The translations under genes and the position numbers were made by a program. From Chrysomallon squamiferum (taxonomy: Eukaryota > Mollusca > Gastropoda > Neomphalida > Peltospiridae), in assembly GCA_012295275.1 (NCBI GenBank), contig CM022670.1:32757938-32821937 (forward strand): 64,000 bases of DNA, read 5' to 3'. Below are positions 23,580 through 36,200 of this stretch, one piece after another. The notes beneath the pieces were generated by a model. The model worked only from the letters and a program-made list of their open reading frames with translations. It did not search any database and was not told the DNA's origin. Within the stretch, counting starts at the first letter, position 1; every line of letters starts with the position of its first letter.

Positions 23580-24571
23580 CTTTTAAAATAATAAAACAAC
23601 AAAACCGGAAAGATCGACTATCTGACTAAAAATAACATTTCACAGGAACAAATGAATGCAATGAATTAAAATGTTTTACACCGGATGATTGCATTAGACC
23701 CAGAATTCCCTAAACAAGAGTTATAGTCCAGACTGTTCGTAGATCGACCTGATCAAGTCCACTATTTAATTATGAAGATCGTCTATTAGACATTGTGTCT
23801 GGTTGGATATTTTGTTAGCCAAGCGAGTATATTTGGTGAGGGAACTCTCCGTTTTTTGGGAATCCCTCACCGATCGTTTCACAACGTGACATGCTAGTCC
23901 GGGCACACACCGAGTGTGAAAATGGCCGTCACAACAAACCAACGTTGTTGGAGTGGTGATTCGGAACCATGAAACTTTTAATATCACAGTTAAAAATACG
24001 GACCCAAGATGTTGATTTCATTGTTTAATAAGAAAAGAGTGTGAAAATAGTAAAGGTTTTCAAAACGGAAGTTTTGTTCAATATACATGATCAAGCAACA
24101 GGTCTTGCCGTACCTCGCTTGATTATGTTTATGCTTTATTGACAGATATACTTTTGTCAAGTTTTCAAAGCCATTTTGCCTCTAATTATTACCGATAACG
24201 TAAAGAATTCGAAAACTAAAATATCATTATCATATTGTTTTTTGGAAATTACCACAGATTTTGTTTCAGCGGCACTTAGGATGATGGGCAAACCGGTCAT
24301 AAAAATAACTGACCTAAGCAAACCAGGTCCAGGAGGTGCAGGCATTGATTTTGTTCACTAGACTTTGTTACAGATTCTGATGGTTAATGATTTGATATTG
24401 AATTGTATTCGTTTGCCTGATGTAAGTTAGGAGTCCATTCATAGAGTTAAAAATAACCAATGGAGCATTTTAGTGAGGTGTACATTAAATGTACATTAAC
24501 AAACATGCTTTGGACATTTTCTTGTAAACTCTCAAAATAGTGTTGGTCAAACCAACAAGAATTATTTTGAA
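23580..24571 (+). promoter_or_regulatory. Promoter and 5' UTR region of the MAST gene
   Basis: CpG dinucleotides and GC are clearly more frequent here than around it (for instance 23600-23760 and 23860-23950). AAAATGGC at 23919-23926 is a third YY1-like site near a gene start. An upstream ORF of 16 codons begins at 23922. The leader may be contiguous to the ATG at 24572 or spliced; a possible small exon is at 24270-24335. Confidence 0.5.
23922..23972 (+). other. Upstream ORF in the MAST leader
   Basis: ATG in a YY1-like context opens 16 codons (MAVTTNQRCWSGDSEP) and stops 600 nt before the main start. Whether it is transcribed depends on the unknown start site. Confidence 0.3.
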
Positions 24572-25647
24572 ATGGCTAGTCCACGGAAGTCATTAAGTGC
24601 TAAATTTCACCAAGCAGCTTTGAAAAAAGGAATGTCAAAACATCTGCGTAGCAGTAAAAAAAGTGAGAATGAGGGTAGCATTGAAAAGCAGGATGTACAA
24701 TCTGTATTGCCAACAGAAAAGAAAACAAAAAATACTCAGCTGGTTGATAAGCTAATTGTTGGCAATACAGAAATTAATATTTTAAGTTCTGTGAAAGTAA
24801 GTCCAGAAAATGAATGTCCAAGAAGTCCTGGAGGCACTTTACAGACTATATGTGAAGATAAAGGTGAATTTTGTTTCGATCAGAAAAAGGTCAGCAAATC
24901 TACAATAACATTGCAAAGACCAGCATCAGATTCATGTATTCAGTTGAGGAGACAAGAAAATGAGCCATCAGCAAGAGAGACTGAACACAGTCATGTTACC
25001 AGTATGAAAGATGAAATGAAAGTGGAGTTATTCAAACCACTGGCCACAAGAACACCACTGCCTCGCAGTCCACTTGCATGCTCAAGTGAAAGTGAAAAAC
25101 CAGTACGATTTTCTCTTACAAATGAAGATATGTTTAAAAGACCAGAAGATGATCATTCAGAAAAGGATTATTTATCATCAACCCCTAAAAATTCTGGTTA
25201 TTTGAAACCAACATGCATACAATCAAAGCATGGACTGTCACGTGAAAATGCATTTGATGATGCTGAAGATACATGTATGTCTTTGTCATCATCAGAGTTT
25301 TCTCCTGGAAGCACTTCTGCAAGTTTGGACAAATTCCGAATGGATGATCTAAGTGATGATGGTAGCATGAGCGATGGACGATTGCGAGAAAGTGCAGATT
25401 TTAGTGATGATACTCATGAATCAGCAGTCCCTGAAACATCATATCCAATCAACAAGCAGTTACATATTGTAACTTCAGTTGATCGTGCACTACATCCACG
25501 GCGTCGCAGTTCTGGTTCTTCAGTAAGACCTGCTGGAAGATCTTCTGAAAACCTCGACCACGTGGCTTTTCTAGAGTTCATGAAACGACAGCAGTTATCA
25601 TCATTTGTCCAGTACTTTCCATCCACGATGACAATGACTGAATTCAA
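24572..25647 (+). CDS. MAST gene first coding exon (long form)
   Basis: ATG at 24572 opens 358 codons plus two bases, donor gtgagt. The start is basic (MASPRKSLSAKFHQAALKKG). The middle is Ser/Glu-rich with SP motifs and several Asp/Ser acidic clusters. The end, AFLEFMKRQQLSSFVQYFPS, looks like the first helices of a SAM-like fold. I recognise no other domain. That it belongs to the MAST gene is inferred from strand, phase and the next exons. Confidence 0.8.
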
Positions 25648-26877
25648 GTGAGTTTTAATTTTAACACATTAATTTTTTATAGTTACAAATGTATGTATGT
25701 GTCTACTTCACTTTTTATACATTGTTGAATATATTTATGACATAGAAATAGTTAAAACATTCTTTCAGGATTTATCCATCTGAATTTTTTTATATTTGTA
25801 TGAAAGTCAAAACTAATAAGTTTGGCCTAATGACCTAATGCAGTGATCTTAAGTGGTAAAAGAAAAAAAATCTATGTAGGCCAGACATCAATATGACACT
25901 GAGAGGATTAGATGAAAGGCTCAGCAAAAGTTTAGAGATTACTATGTCATGTCAGAATTAATCATTGTCACCAGTGGTCTGACATTTACACGAACATTTT
26001 TCAGATTTGTTTCCACAAGTTAATCATGTCTAATTTTTTTTTTCCTTTATTATATCATCAGATTTAGCTATATGTAGATTACTTAATCTTCTTTTTTTTA
26101 TAACATACAGTTTAGTATTAACAGGGATACTTATTTTATAAACAATCTCAACAATTTTTAACCCAAAATGCTAATAATTCAGTACAAAAAACAAACAAAA
26201 AAGGAAAAACAAACAAGACAAATTAAAAAACAAAACAAAATAAACACCAAATAATAACACCCCTCAAAAAGATCCGACCCAAATAATAATAAACACTCTC
26301 CCCATCAACAAATGAAAAGAAAAATAAAGTTTTATAATTATGTATGTGAATAATATAGTTGTGACAAATTAGATTTCCGATTAAAAAAAAAATAATCTTT
26401 TTTTTTATAATTTTGATTTCAAACATCATTACATTATACTAATTTAACTAGGAGCCTTTGTGTAATTGTAAGTCCTTATAATGCTTAAATACTTAAGAAT
26501 AATATAAAGAAATACTAAAACAGTGTTTGCTGAACTATAAAAATTTAGAATAGTATGAATATATAACATGCACTATTGTGACTATATATTCTGTTAGTTT
26601 TAAGCTGGACAGTTTTGTCCTAGAGAACATGTATTTATTGAAGCTGTATGGAATAATACACATTTATCAACTGGTGATAAACAGAAGAAGAGAGCATAGT
26701 TTGATTCTTGTTATGTAATTCCATGTTTAAAAAAAAAAAGTGTTCAATATAATGAGGATATATAATTTTTTTATTATTTTTTTTAATTAAAATTAAATAT
26801 AGATAATGATTATTTTATTTTATTGACTATAAGTAAATGCAAGCACTTTTATCCACATTTCCTGAAATAGAAGTAAC

Positions 26878-26927
<50 letters not shown>

Positions 26928-29900
26928 AAGATCTGTTTTATAAACATGTATTTAAATATATTATTTATATATCTATAATATACAGTAATGTTTTAAACAT
27001 AATATCTATCAGAAAATTTTCTTTTTCTTTTGTATAAATAATGTTCCAGAAACCAAAATTTTGGTGAAAATGGCAAGCATTGAAGAACATTATTGATCAT
27101 TTTTGTGATATTGACTAAGGTGTCAGCTATACGTTGTGAATACAAACCATTTCTGTCTGTCATTTATTGCAATAAAATAAAAATAAAAGTTTTCCTCGAG
27201 GATATTGGGATGCTGAGTTGATGAAACTAGAAGCCATATTGAGCTAGCACAATATCAGTCATTTATAATGACTATTTTGTAGACTCCATATTCATGATTA
27301 CAATGATAATATTATAATATTAATATTCAGTCCATTGATCTGATGAAATAAAAAGGTCTACAACATTTAATTTTGAGAAAAGAAAATCATGGTCCAATGT
27401 ATTATAACATAGAAATTGCTTGAAATTTCATTAAATCACTGATTATGGAAAATGTTATACCATAACTAAATATGATTTTAAATATTTAAAATGTAAGTGT
27501 TAACAAAAAAGCTTTTGCCAGTTTATGTATAAATATATAAATATTTATAAATTATTAATAAACATTTCAAATTCAAATCAGAATGCTATATATTTATTTT
27601 ATTTCAAAATTTTTATATATTTTTTTTTCTCTTAATTACACATTTCTGGATAATATGCAAGTAAGAAAAAAAAAATTGTGATACATCATTTCCTGTATTC
27701 TTGGCCTTTATAATTTTTTTAAAAATGGTATAGATTCTGCCAGTTTTCTCTTTAACAGTAGTTTTAATTAAATGTAAATATTTTGATGATTTCCACAGAT
27801 TTTTGGTCTCCATACAACAGATGCTGCTAATGAAAAGAATATATTCCCGCTGGCCATCTGACTACATCAGTATTAGGTTAATGATTGATTGAAATTCATT
27901 AGCAAAATATATAAAAAAAATGTTGGCACGTGTTTAAACATATTTCACCATTAGCTACTTACATTTATTAATTTTTAAAAATGTAAATTAAAATTTATTT
28001 TTATCTATATAATTCTTGTCAGATAGTGATAAAATAGATAAATTTATGACATTAACTCTTGCACAGAATTATTTACTACTTGTAAAATAGTTGTGATTTG
28101 ATAGAAATGTTTCCAGATACATTTTCAGTTGCAGGAATCCCAATGTTTTCCTGTGTTAATTATGTGACTCATCACAGCTTTGTCATTATTGTATTTGTGT
28201 TAAAGAACTCCTGCTATTTTTCAAATTTTACAAACAATTATGCAGTCACTGTTATTTGTGCTCCAAAGATTAGTCTTAAAATAACATTCAGATATAGAAA
28301 TTAGAGAGCAGGCTGTTAAAAAAATACATATTTTTATTCTGTAACCAACTCAAACCATTTTTGTTTTTTAAATTAAGACCAGAGAGATAATTGCAATATT
28401 TAATTCATTCCTGATCAACCTCAGTAATGATTATATTCTTAACTGTGCATACTCATGTAACTGCAATATTCATTTTGTAAAAATCCATTTGTATTCTTCT
28501 GTGTGTAGATCTATAAACACAATCTTCCACTGCAGTTTTGCTAAACAACTACATGTACATGTATTGACTTCATTGATGAGTTGCTATGCTATTATCTCTG
28601 TTATTTATTATTTTTCTGACCAATGTTTTCAAAATCCTGTTGCAAATACATTTCTTTTGTTGTTTGTCGCTCAGTTCTGAGAGCAGCTAATGGCTTTTAA
28701 TGTGCCTTGAGTGTATGCTAAATAAATTAGTTACAGCTAAACTGTAATTGCTTAGTAGAGTTCTTTCATTATCTACTTTTGTGTACACAGTTTACTGATC
28801 AGTAATTTAAGATAATCTAAAACTATTTTACAAACACAAATAGCCCACAAAATTTAAAAAAAAAGTGATAAAATTATTTTCAAGACATAAGCTATATAGA
28901 TGGTCATTCTCATTAAACTGTTTTAGTTTTGATGAAAACTGAACAGTTACTTGAGAGAGGAACAATTATAGCCTCAAACCAATATTTAGGTCTTTTTTTT
29001 TTCTTTTCAGTTTTTTAATTTTTTATAACTATTATTATTTTCTAAGAAATTAATAGAACTGTTTTTAAAAACTGATAAAGCTATCTCAAAGGTGTGGTTT
29101 TAAAAACATAATTGAATTTGGAAATGGACTATATAATGAAACTAGGTAGAAATGATAAATTCTGTTTTTTAACTTAATTTTTTTTTTTTTTTGTGAGGAG
29201 GAAAAAAGAAAAGAGAGAAAAAAAGAAAGAGTGGAAACAAAGAGAAAAATTTGGCAGCATAAGCTTTTGGAAAAAGCTTGCCAAATAATTTCATGTTACA
29301 GTAATAACAAAGAAAGCTCAAATGACACTGGAAACACCTCTTCATTTTATCTTTTCAATCTAGGAACTGAAGGCTAATAACAGTTGGCTTGTAGCAGGTT
29401 TCCCTGATTAGCTAGCAGGTGAAAATTAAATAACTGCCTTTTAGTTTTTTTCTTTCTAAGATCTTTTTATCATTGGCCAGGAAAACATGAACTGTTACCC
29501 ATTTGATACATGCACATATGTTTATTTTTGAACTACTTGTTTGGAGCACAGTGTGATTACACAGAGTGAAACACTAAGTCTCATCCTGTTTGTTTCATTT
29601 TGATTTAATTTATTTACTGGAGATAATAAAGATCACATGTTGCTTTGAACATTAATAAGAAACAGTTATTTTCTCCAAATCTTATTTTATAATTACTTAG
29701 TTTTCTTGAATTACACTTTAAAGGAAGTCAGTTTTCTATAAAAACTAATTTCTGTTGAAACAAATGTCACTTTGTTGTATATTTTTGTTTTGAAAGTAAA
29801 TAATTTAAAGATTGAAAATATCTCTTTGAAACTTGTATGTTAAATTTTGTTAGGTGATTGAAATCAGTTGTTAAATTGACTCAAAATTTCCTGTCTAGAT

Positions 29901-31170
29901 TCTAAATATTGAGTTGGATATACTATTTCCTTATGACTAATTCTTCGCTTACGACATTGTTAGAACGCAATATGTCAACAACAAGTTTATATCCAGATTG
30001 TTATATGCAGGATATTTACATTACTCTTTTTAGTGGGTTCATAATAAATTTTTACTTCTGCATGTAAAACATTTCACATGTTTTTGTTTAAATTTTCTTA
30101 AGTGCGCAAATAATAATAATAATCATAATAATAATAATATACTAATAAACTAATGATGATAATAAAATGTTTAAAAGTGTTAAAATTTCTATTTCATCTA
30201 ATGTTTTTTAAGTAATTTATTTAGTTAACTAATTTATTTAGATAATAGAACCTTTAGGATATTTTTTGTTATTATATATATACATTTTTATTTTTTTACT
30301 GAAAAAGGAATGGATAATATCTATAATGGAACTTTTTTAGTGGAAAAATAAATGTAAGAGTTGTAACATACAGATAATTATATAATAATTCTTAAATGAA
30401 TATTATATCTTGGAAAGTTTTTACAGATTAATTTTGATATTAGTCTATTATACACCCATTATCCAGCTTACATTAGTAAATATAAATAAACCATTGATTT
30501 AGAATGAATCATTTATTATAATGAACAAAATTCTCTTTGGTTAAGAGTTTAGGGAGTGTTCATGTGTTTCTGTTTTTATTATAGATATGAATCGCTCTGT
30601 TTTTCTGTTACCATCTATTTAGCACTACAGGTTAATGAGTTACTGCAGTGCTGTTGTAGATACTTGTGGAATGAGTCAGTACGAAAATCAAAAGCAAAAT
30701 CAATCAGCTTATAGATATAAAAGAAAAATGAGTGAAAGTTGCATTTAGTTTTCAGTAGTGTTGATTTTCTGTTGTAGAAGCAGTGTTTAAATTTGTAGCC
30801 AAACACAGATAATTAAAACATACTTATTATGTTTTTTGGTATGTTTCTGTGCATAGGTAATTCTGAATTAATTTAATGCATTCTGAACTGACACCTATGA
30901 GGTTGTCATTCAGTAATATCCGTAAAAAACATCCAAAAAGATGTAATTTAAAAAAATCAACAAAAAACAACAAATCTTATTCCTACACACCAGGTTATAA
31001 TTATTTGCTCTTTGTAATGTTAATGAAACTCTAGGGAGTTAGCTTTTTAGAAAGAAATGTAATGTCAGACGAATTTATTTGAGATACTGAAGCTAAAGTT
31101 TCTAATAAATAATTGCAATAACCTTTTATTATATAGAAAGTAATATCTTTTTTTACTTAGTCATTATGGC

Positions 31171-31222
<52 letters not shown>

Positions 31223-33267
31223 GCTTTCAATAACTAATAGGCCATTGATAAGATTGAATGTGTTTGTAATATATATCTGAACATTGTGTTCAAATATAAG
31301 GACAACTTTATGTATGTGTGTTCTTTCAGTTTGCTCTTTATAATTATGAACATTAGCGTATTATATATTTTTTATGTAATTTTTTTTTGATATTTGGGTA
31401 CACACAAACAAAGGCATATTTGCTTTCTCCATTGAATTCTTCACATAAAAGTTTAAGAAAACAAACTCTTTGCTTTTTACATAAGTTTAGTGTCAACTTT
31501 CAATTCCTCAGAAAAATATGACATTAATAAAACTTGTACAAAAAAGTTAAACAGAGGTTTCTGTTCATGTTCAGATACACTGTTATTTAAAAAAAAAATT
31601 GATATTATTATTTTTTTTTCCAGACTATTAACTATTGATGACCTGCAGGAATTTTACAATATCGATGATGCACAGTGTCGCAAAATGTTAATGAGAGCAG
31701 TAGATAAGGCAAGAGATGAAGAAGAAAGTGATGAGGTAAATGTTATATTTGTTTGTTCATTACATTTGTATATATATGCACTGAATTGCATTGAATGAAA
31801 CCTTGACATTTGTTTATAATGCATACACGCAGAAATAAGCATTGAAAAAAGCTTTTGTTGAACAGACTATATTAAAACTAGACAGCCTGTCCCTGGTCAG
31901 GCAGGTTGTTTTGTATTTATGACCTCTAACACATTAATCATAGCTAAACATTAAAACAGTTTATGTATTTAACAAGAAAATAAATATACAAGTTAGTCTT
32001 TATAGAGTCCTTGTGCAGTTTTAAAGTTTCATTCTGTACATAACCAAATTAATTATAATTGTAGAGAAGAAGAAATCATTATAGTTTTACATAATTTGTT
32101 CTTGGAATTGTTAAATTTCTACATGCCCAGTGTCATTTTTACACAATCAAACTGGAATAAAACTGAAGTGCCTGAAATCTGTTTATCATTTTATTTTCTG
32201 TGTTTTTCTGAATCACAGTTCTGAAGTACCCAAAATATCTTTAGCATTTTATTTTCTGTATTACTATGAATCTCACTTTGACCATTCTAACATATTTTAC
32301 TGCATTTTGAATGACAATTTTGAAACTTTACAATGGTCCTCTGTATTGTAGTCAGAAGACAAAAAGAAAAAAAATTCACAGTGAATAAACACCCTAATTT
32401 TACCAGACTTACATAAAAAATACAAAAAATACTAATCATGTTAAAACTATGACTTATTCTTTTCATTGCCTGTACCCAAATAATGTGGTGTCTTTTTATT
32501 ATTGTTATTTTTTTTGCATCAACCTTCTGCTCCCAAAATCCCCCCCCCAATTCCCAGTAAAATTTTGTATTCTTAAAAGACATGTTGATACATTTGTACC
32601 TTTATTCACATATTTATCTTTCTTTTGGTTCCATAAAGATAGAATCATAATTTAAGATATTAATTTATAAATTTTTAATAAATAAATATTGTATGTGTTA
32701 TTTCCCAAATTTATAATTCGTGTTTCTTAATGTGGCATAATTTGAAACTGAAGCTTCAAGATTGATTTGAACTGAAAATGTTAGTCCATTTTCACATTTC
32801 TTTATAACGTGATTATTATAATCTTCATTAAATATTTACAGTGATGCCATTTACAGTAACAGTATGAGGTGAACAGATTAAATTCATAACTTTGTGTTGA
32901 CAGTTACATTTTCAAAGATTGATTTGTTTAAATGCTTCAGTGCACAGAGTCCTTGACTTTAGATGATTTTGCTGTCCATAAATGAACTCATTCTGTTAAG
33001 ATGATCAGTAGACTTGAAAGTACACAAGTTCATTTTCATTCTTACTATTATTGGATCATTTCATTTTGTATTTCATATTTGTGTATTTACATATCATTTG
33101 TTTCATCTAAGGGTAAAATAGACTGCTTTTTTGTTTGTTAAGAAATGCTGTTTTGTGTTCTTGCTTCATGTTTATTGAACAAATTTAATGTGAGGCTTGT
33201 ATTGTTAAAAGATGGTAAACATTTCCTTTCCTGTAAATAGCAGTTAATAGTTGTTTCTTTTTTCTTT

Positions 33268-33298
<31 letters not shown>

Positions 33299-36200
33299 TT
33301 ATTATTATTTTTTTGTTATTATAATTTTTATGTATATTGCTATTTTTATTTATTTTGTTGGTTTGAATGTAGGACATCTGACTCATTAAATCTGAGTACT
33401 TTGACATTTCAATGACTAATAATATATATTTAAACAGTTTTAAAACTGATATAGTTTGTGAACAAATATTTTGCCTCCAGAATGTAAATGAAAAAAAGAG
33501 AAAAAGACGAAAATTGTGGGTCAATAATGTTACAGTACTTGAGGTGTTGTGTATTTGCACAAAAATGCATCACAGCTTGAGGCATTGACTTGCATTGTTT
33601 CTGTATATTTCTGTTTTGTATAAAAATATGTTGAAGTCAGATTAAAGTTGGTCATCATGTAAGTGAATTATTTATGAGGAATGATAGTTGCTAATCAGTC
33701 ATATTTATTATTTTAAAATTAAAATCATAATTTTAAAAAATATTTATTTATTTTGCCATAATGATTAAACTTGTTTCAAAAGGTATAACTGTTACCTGAT
33801 CTAAACTTTAACACAAATAATGCTTGATATTTAATATTTTATTTAAAATAGCTACTAGCTGTTAACAGATATTTTTATCACTCACATAAAATAAAATAAA
33901 AAGAAAAATCTGTAAGAGAATTCAATCTATAGAAAATGTGTTCTGTTTTACATTTACATTAGATAGCAATTAATGAATTACAAAAACCCTAATAGACATA
34001 TTCAGTTTTGAATAGTTCATTTACATTTCTCTGTTACTAATTTTATATTTTGTTTATTTTATTAACTTGTGCTACAAAACATTAAAATACCATAAAAAGT
34101 TAATATTGGTACTGATTGACACTTTTAATGGGTAATAATGTAATATGTTAAACAATTATTTTCTGTGAATTAAAGTGCAATTAAGTGTATGTGTGTCTGC
34201 GCATGTGTGTGTGTCTACTGTTTATATAAAGAGAGTTAAAAAGTAATAGCTATAATATATATCTCTTTATTTTCTTTATTAAATTAATATTAAATTTGTA
34301 GAGATCATTGTTAGGGATAGTTGGAATTAATTTGGCAGTCACAAATATATTAACTTAAAAAAAAATTCTGTTCTTTTCTTTGAGCTCTCTGAAACCTTTA
34401 ATTTAATAGACACTTGTTTCCTGAACAATTCAGCAATTGTATGCTTAACTGTACTTGAATGATATATCTCACATAAAAAAAAAAGGTGTTGTTAAAAATA
34501 GATTCATCAGACTGAGCTTCCATGTTTTTGCCATTGGTTTCATTCCAGAGTGGTGAGTCACAGAATTACCTGATCTGCTTGTGTTGTTTCTCAGCAGTCT
34601 GTTTACTGCAGAACCCACCCCTTATTTCCTATATGGTTAGTCTTACATCATACTTTAAAAAAAAAAAAAAAACCTAAAAAAACCACATAAAAACCCACAT
34701 AAACATTTTTTTTGATGCCTATAGAAACCACGCAATTTATAGATTTCTTAGCATGATACTTTTATACACATTATAATTATATTTTTAATTTCAAATATTA
34801 TTGGATGAATAGTATGTCATGTGACTATTTTTCTTGAAGACTCTAACAAGTTCATTGAACTTATATTTGAGAACTTTAGAAGATTAAACAAAAAAACCCC
34901 CAAAAAACAACAACACATTGACATACTAAATTTATCAAAGGAAAAAAAGCAACAAAAAAGTTTTATTTATTTTTACTTGATAAAATGAATAGATTAAAAA
35001 AACAAAAGAAAACAAAACTACAACAAGCTCTTTTCATAATGAAATTACAAAGAATTTTCCAAAACTTGTATTTAAATCCACAACGACATTTGTTTTATTT
35101 TTATTTTTGTTTTTTTGGTAGGCCAGTATTAACCTGTAGATATTACTTTTTTGTGTATATATGTCAATAACACATATAACATTCACACACATTTAAAATC
35201 ATTAACCTCTGGTAACTTTAATGTGTATATTCCATATTTGTTAATTTAATAATCCTTAATCTGTAACGAAATAAAGGAACAGGAAAAATTTAGGAAAAGT
35301 AATTTGTCATTTTGACATTCCTAAAGTCTTTAAAGCAAATTAGGTTACTTGTCATCACCTATAAGTTACATTTCATTTCCTGACAATCCCAACATTTTTT
35401 TTCTTAATTTGTCTGTGACAACCTGTGTTATTTTAAATTTTTTATTAAAACCTTATTGTGTTTTTTTGTTTTTGTTTCTAGATTAGCTTTAGAATTGCTT
35501 TTGGTGATAAACCGTTTTGCTAGCTGCAGGAAATAAGACTGTTACTGACATTACATTTTAACATCCATGGAGGATGAGAGTGCATGTTTTTAGCATTTGA
35601 ATTCTTACTAGTTTTGTTGTTCTGTGCTAGTCTGAACTCTCAAGGGCATGCCATGTTGACCATGTTTGTTAGCATGATGACATATTTATGATACACACAA
35701 TACTGTACCTGGAAAATCTAAATGAACATTTGTACTTAAGCTGAATATTTGCTGTGTTTTTTTGTTTGCGTGTATGTGTGTTTGTGTCAATGACATATTT
35801 GTGAATTCACAATAAAGTACTTTAGAAACCCCAAAATTAGCAGATGTTGTCTTATAGCCACTATTAATGATCACAGTTTAAGATACATTTTGGATCATTT
35901 TCTAAAAAGCACATTTTGTTTTTTATTAGTGTAAGATAATGTGTTTGCAAATAGGAATACCTATCCAATTAAATTGTGAAAAATCATTAATTTTGTTGAA
36001 CTTACAGAATAATATCTATTGTATTAGTTAATTTCATACAAAAGTATTGTTTATTTGCTTGTGTTCTATTTATAACTATTTGTAGAGAATGTCATTTCAT
36101 ACAAAAGGCATTAATTAGTAACACTAACACCATCAACTGCTGTCGTGTTTGATGTCTACAAGTTAATTTGGTAATGGATTAATTTTTCAGTTTTATGAAA

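Larger units (their letters stand above)
25648..31623 (+). other. MAST intron, about 6 kb
   Basis: AT-rich intron with an (AAT)n microsatellite at 26877-26925 and a (TA)n run at 31173-31219. I find no internal exon with supported borders, although a small one could be missed. Confidence 0.55.

Noticed and set aside
23766-23987. 73-codon minus-strand ORF upstream of the MAST gene
   Set aside because: Overlaps the CpG-richer promoter region. No homology recognised, and higher GC alone lengthens open frames here.
24157-24361. Overlapping ORFs on both strands (one with PAPPGPG, the other with PGPGGAG)
   Set aside because: Mirror frames of the same GC-richer stretch. The plus-strand frame has no ATG at its start. 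Kept only as a possible 66-nt leader exon.
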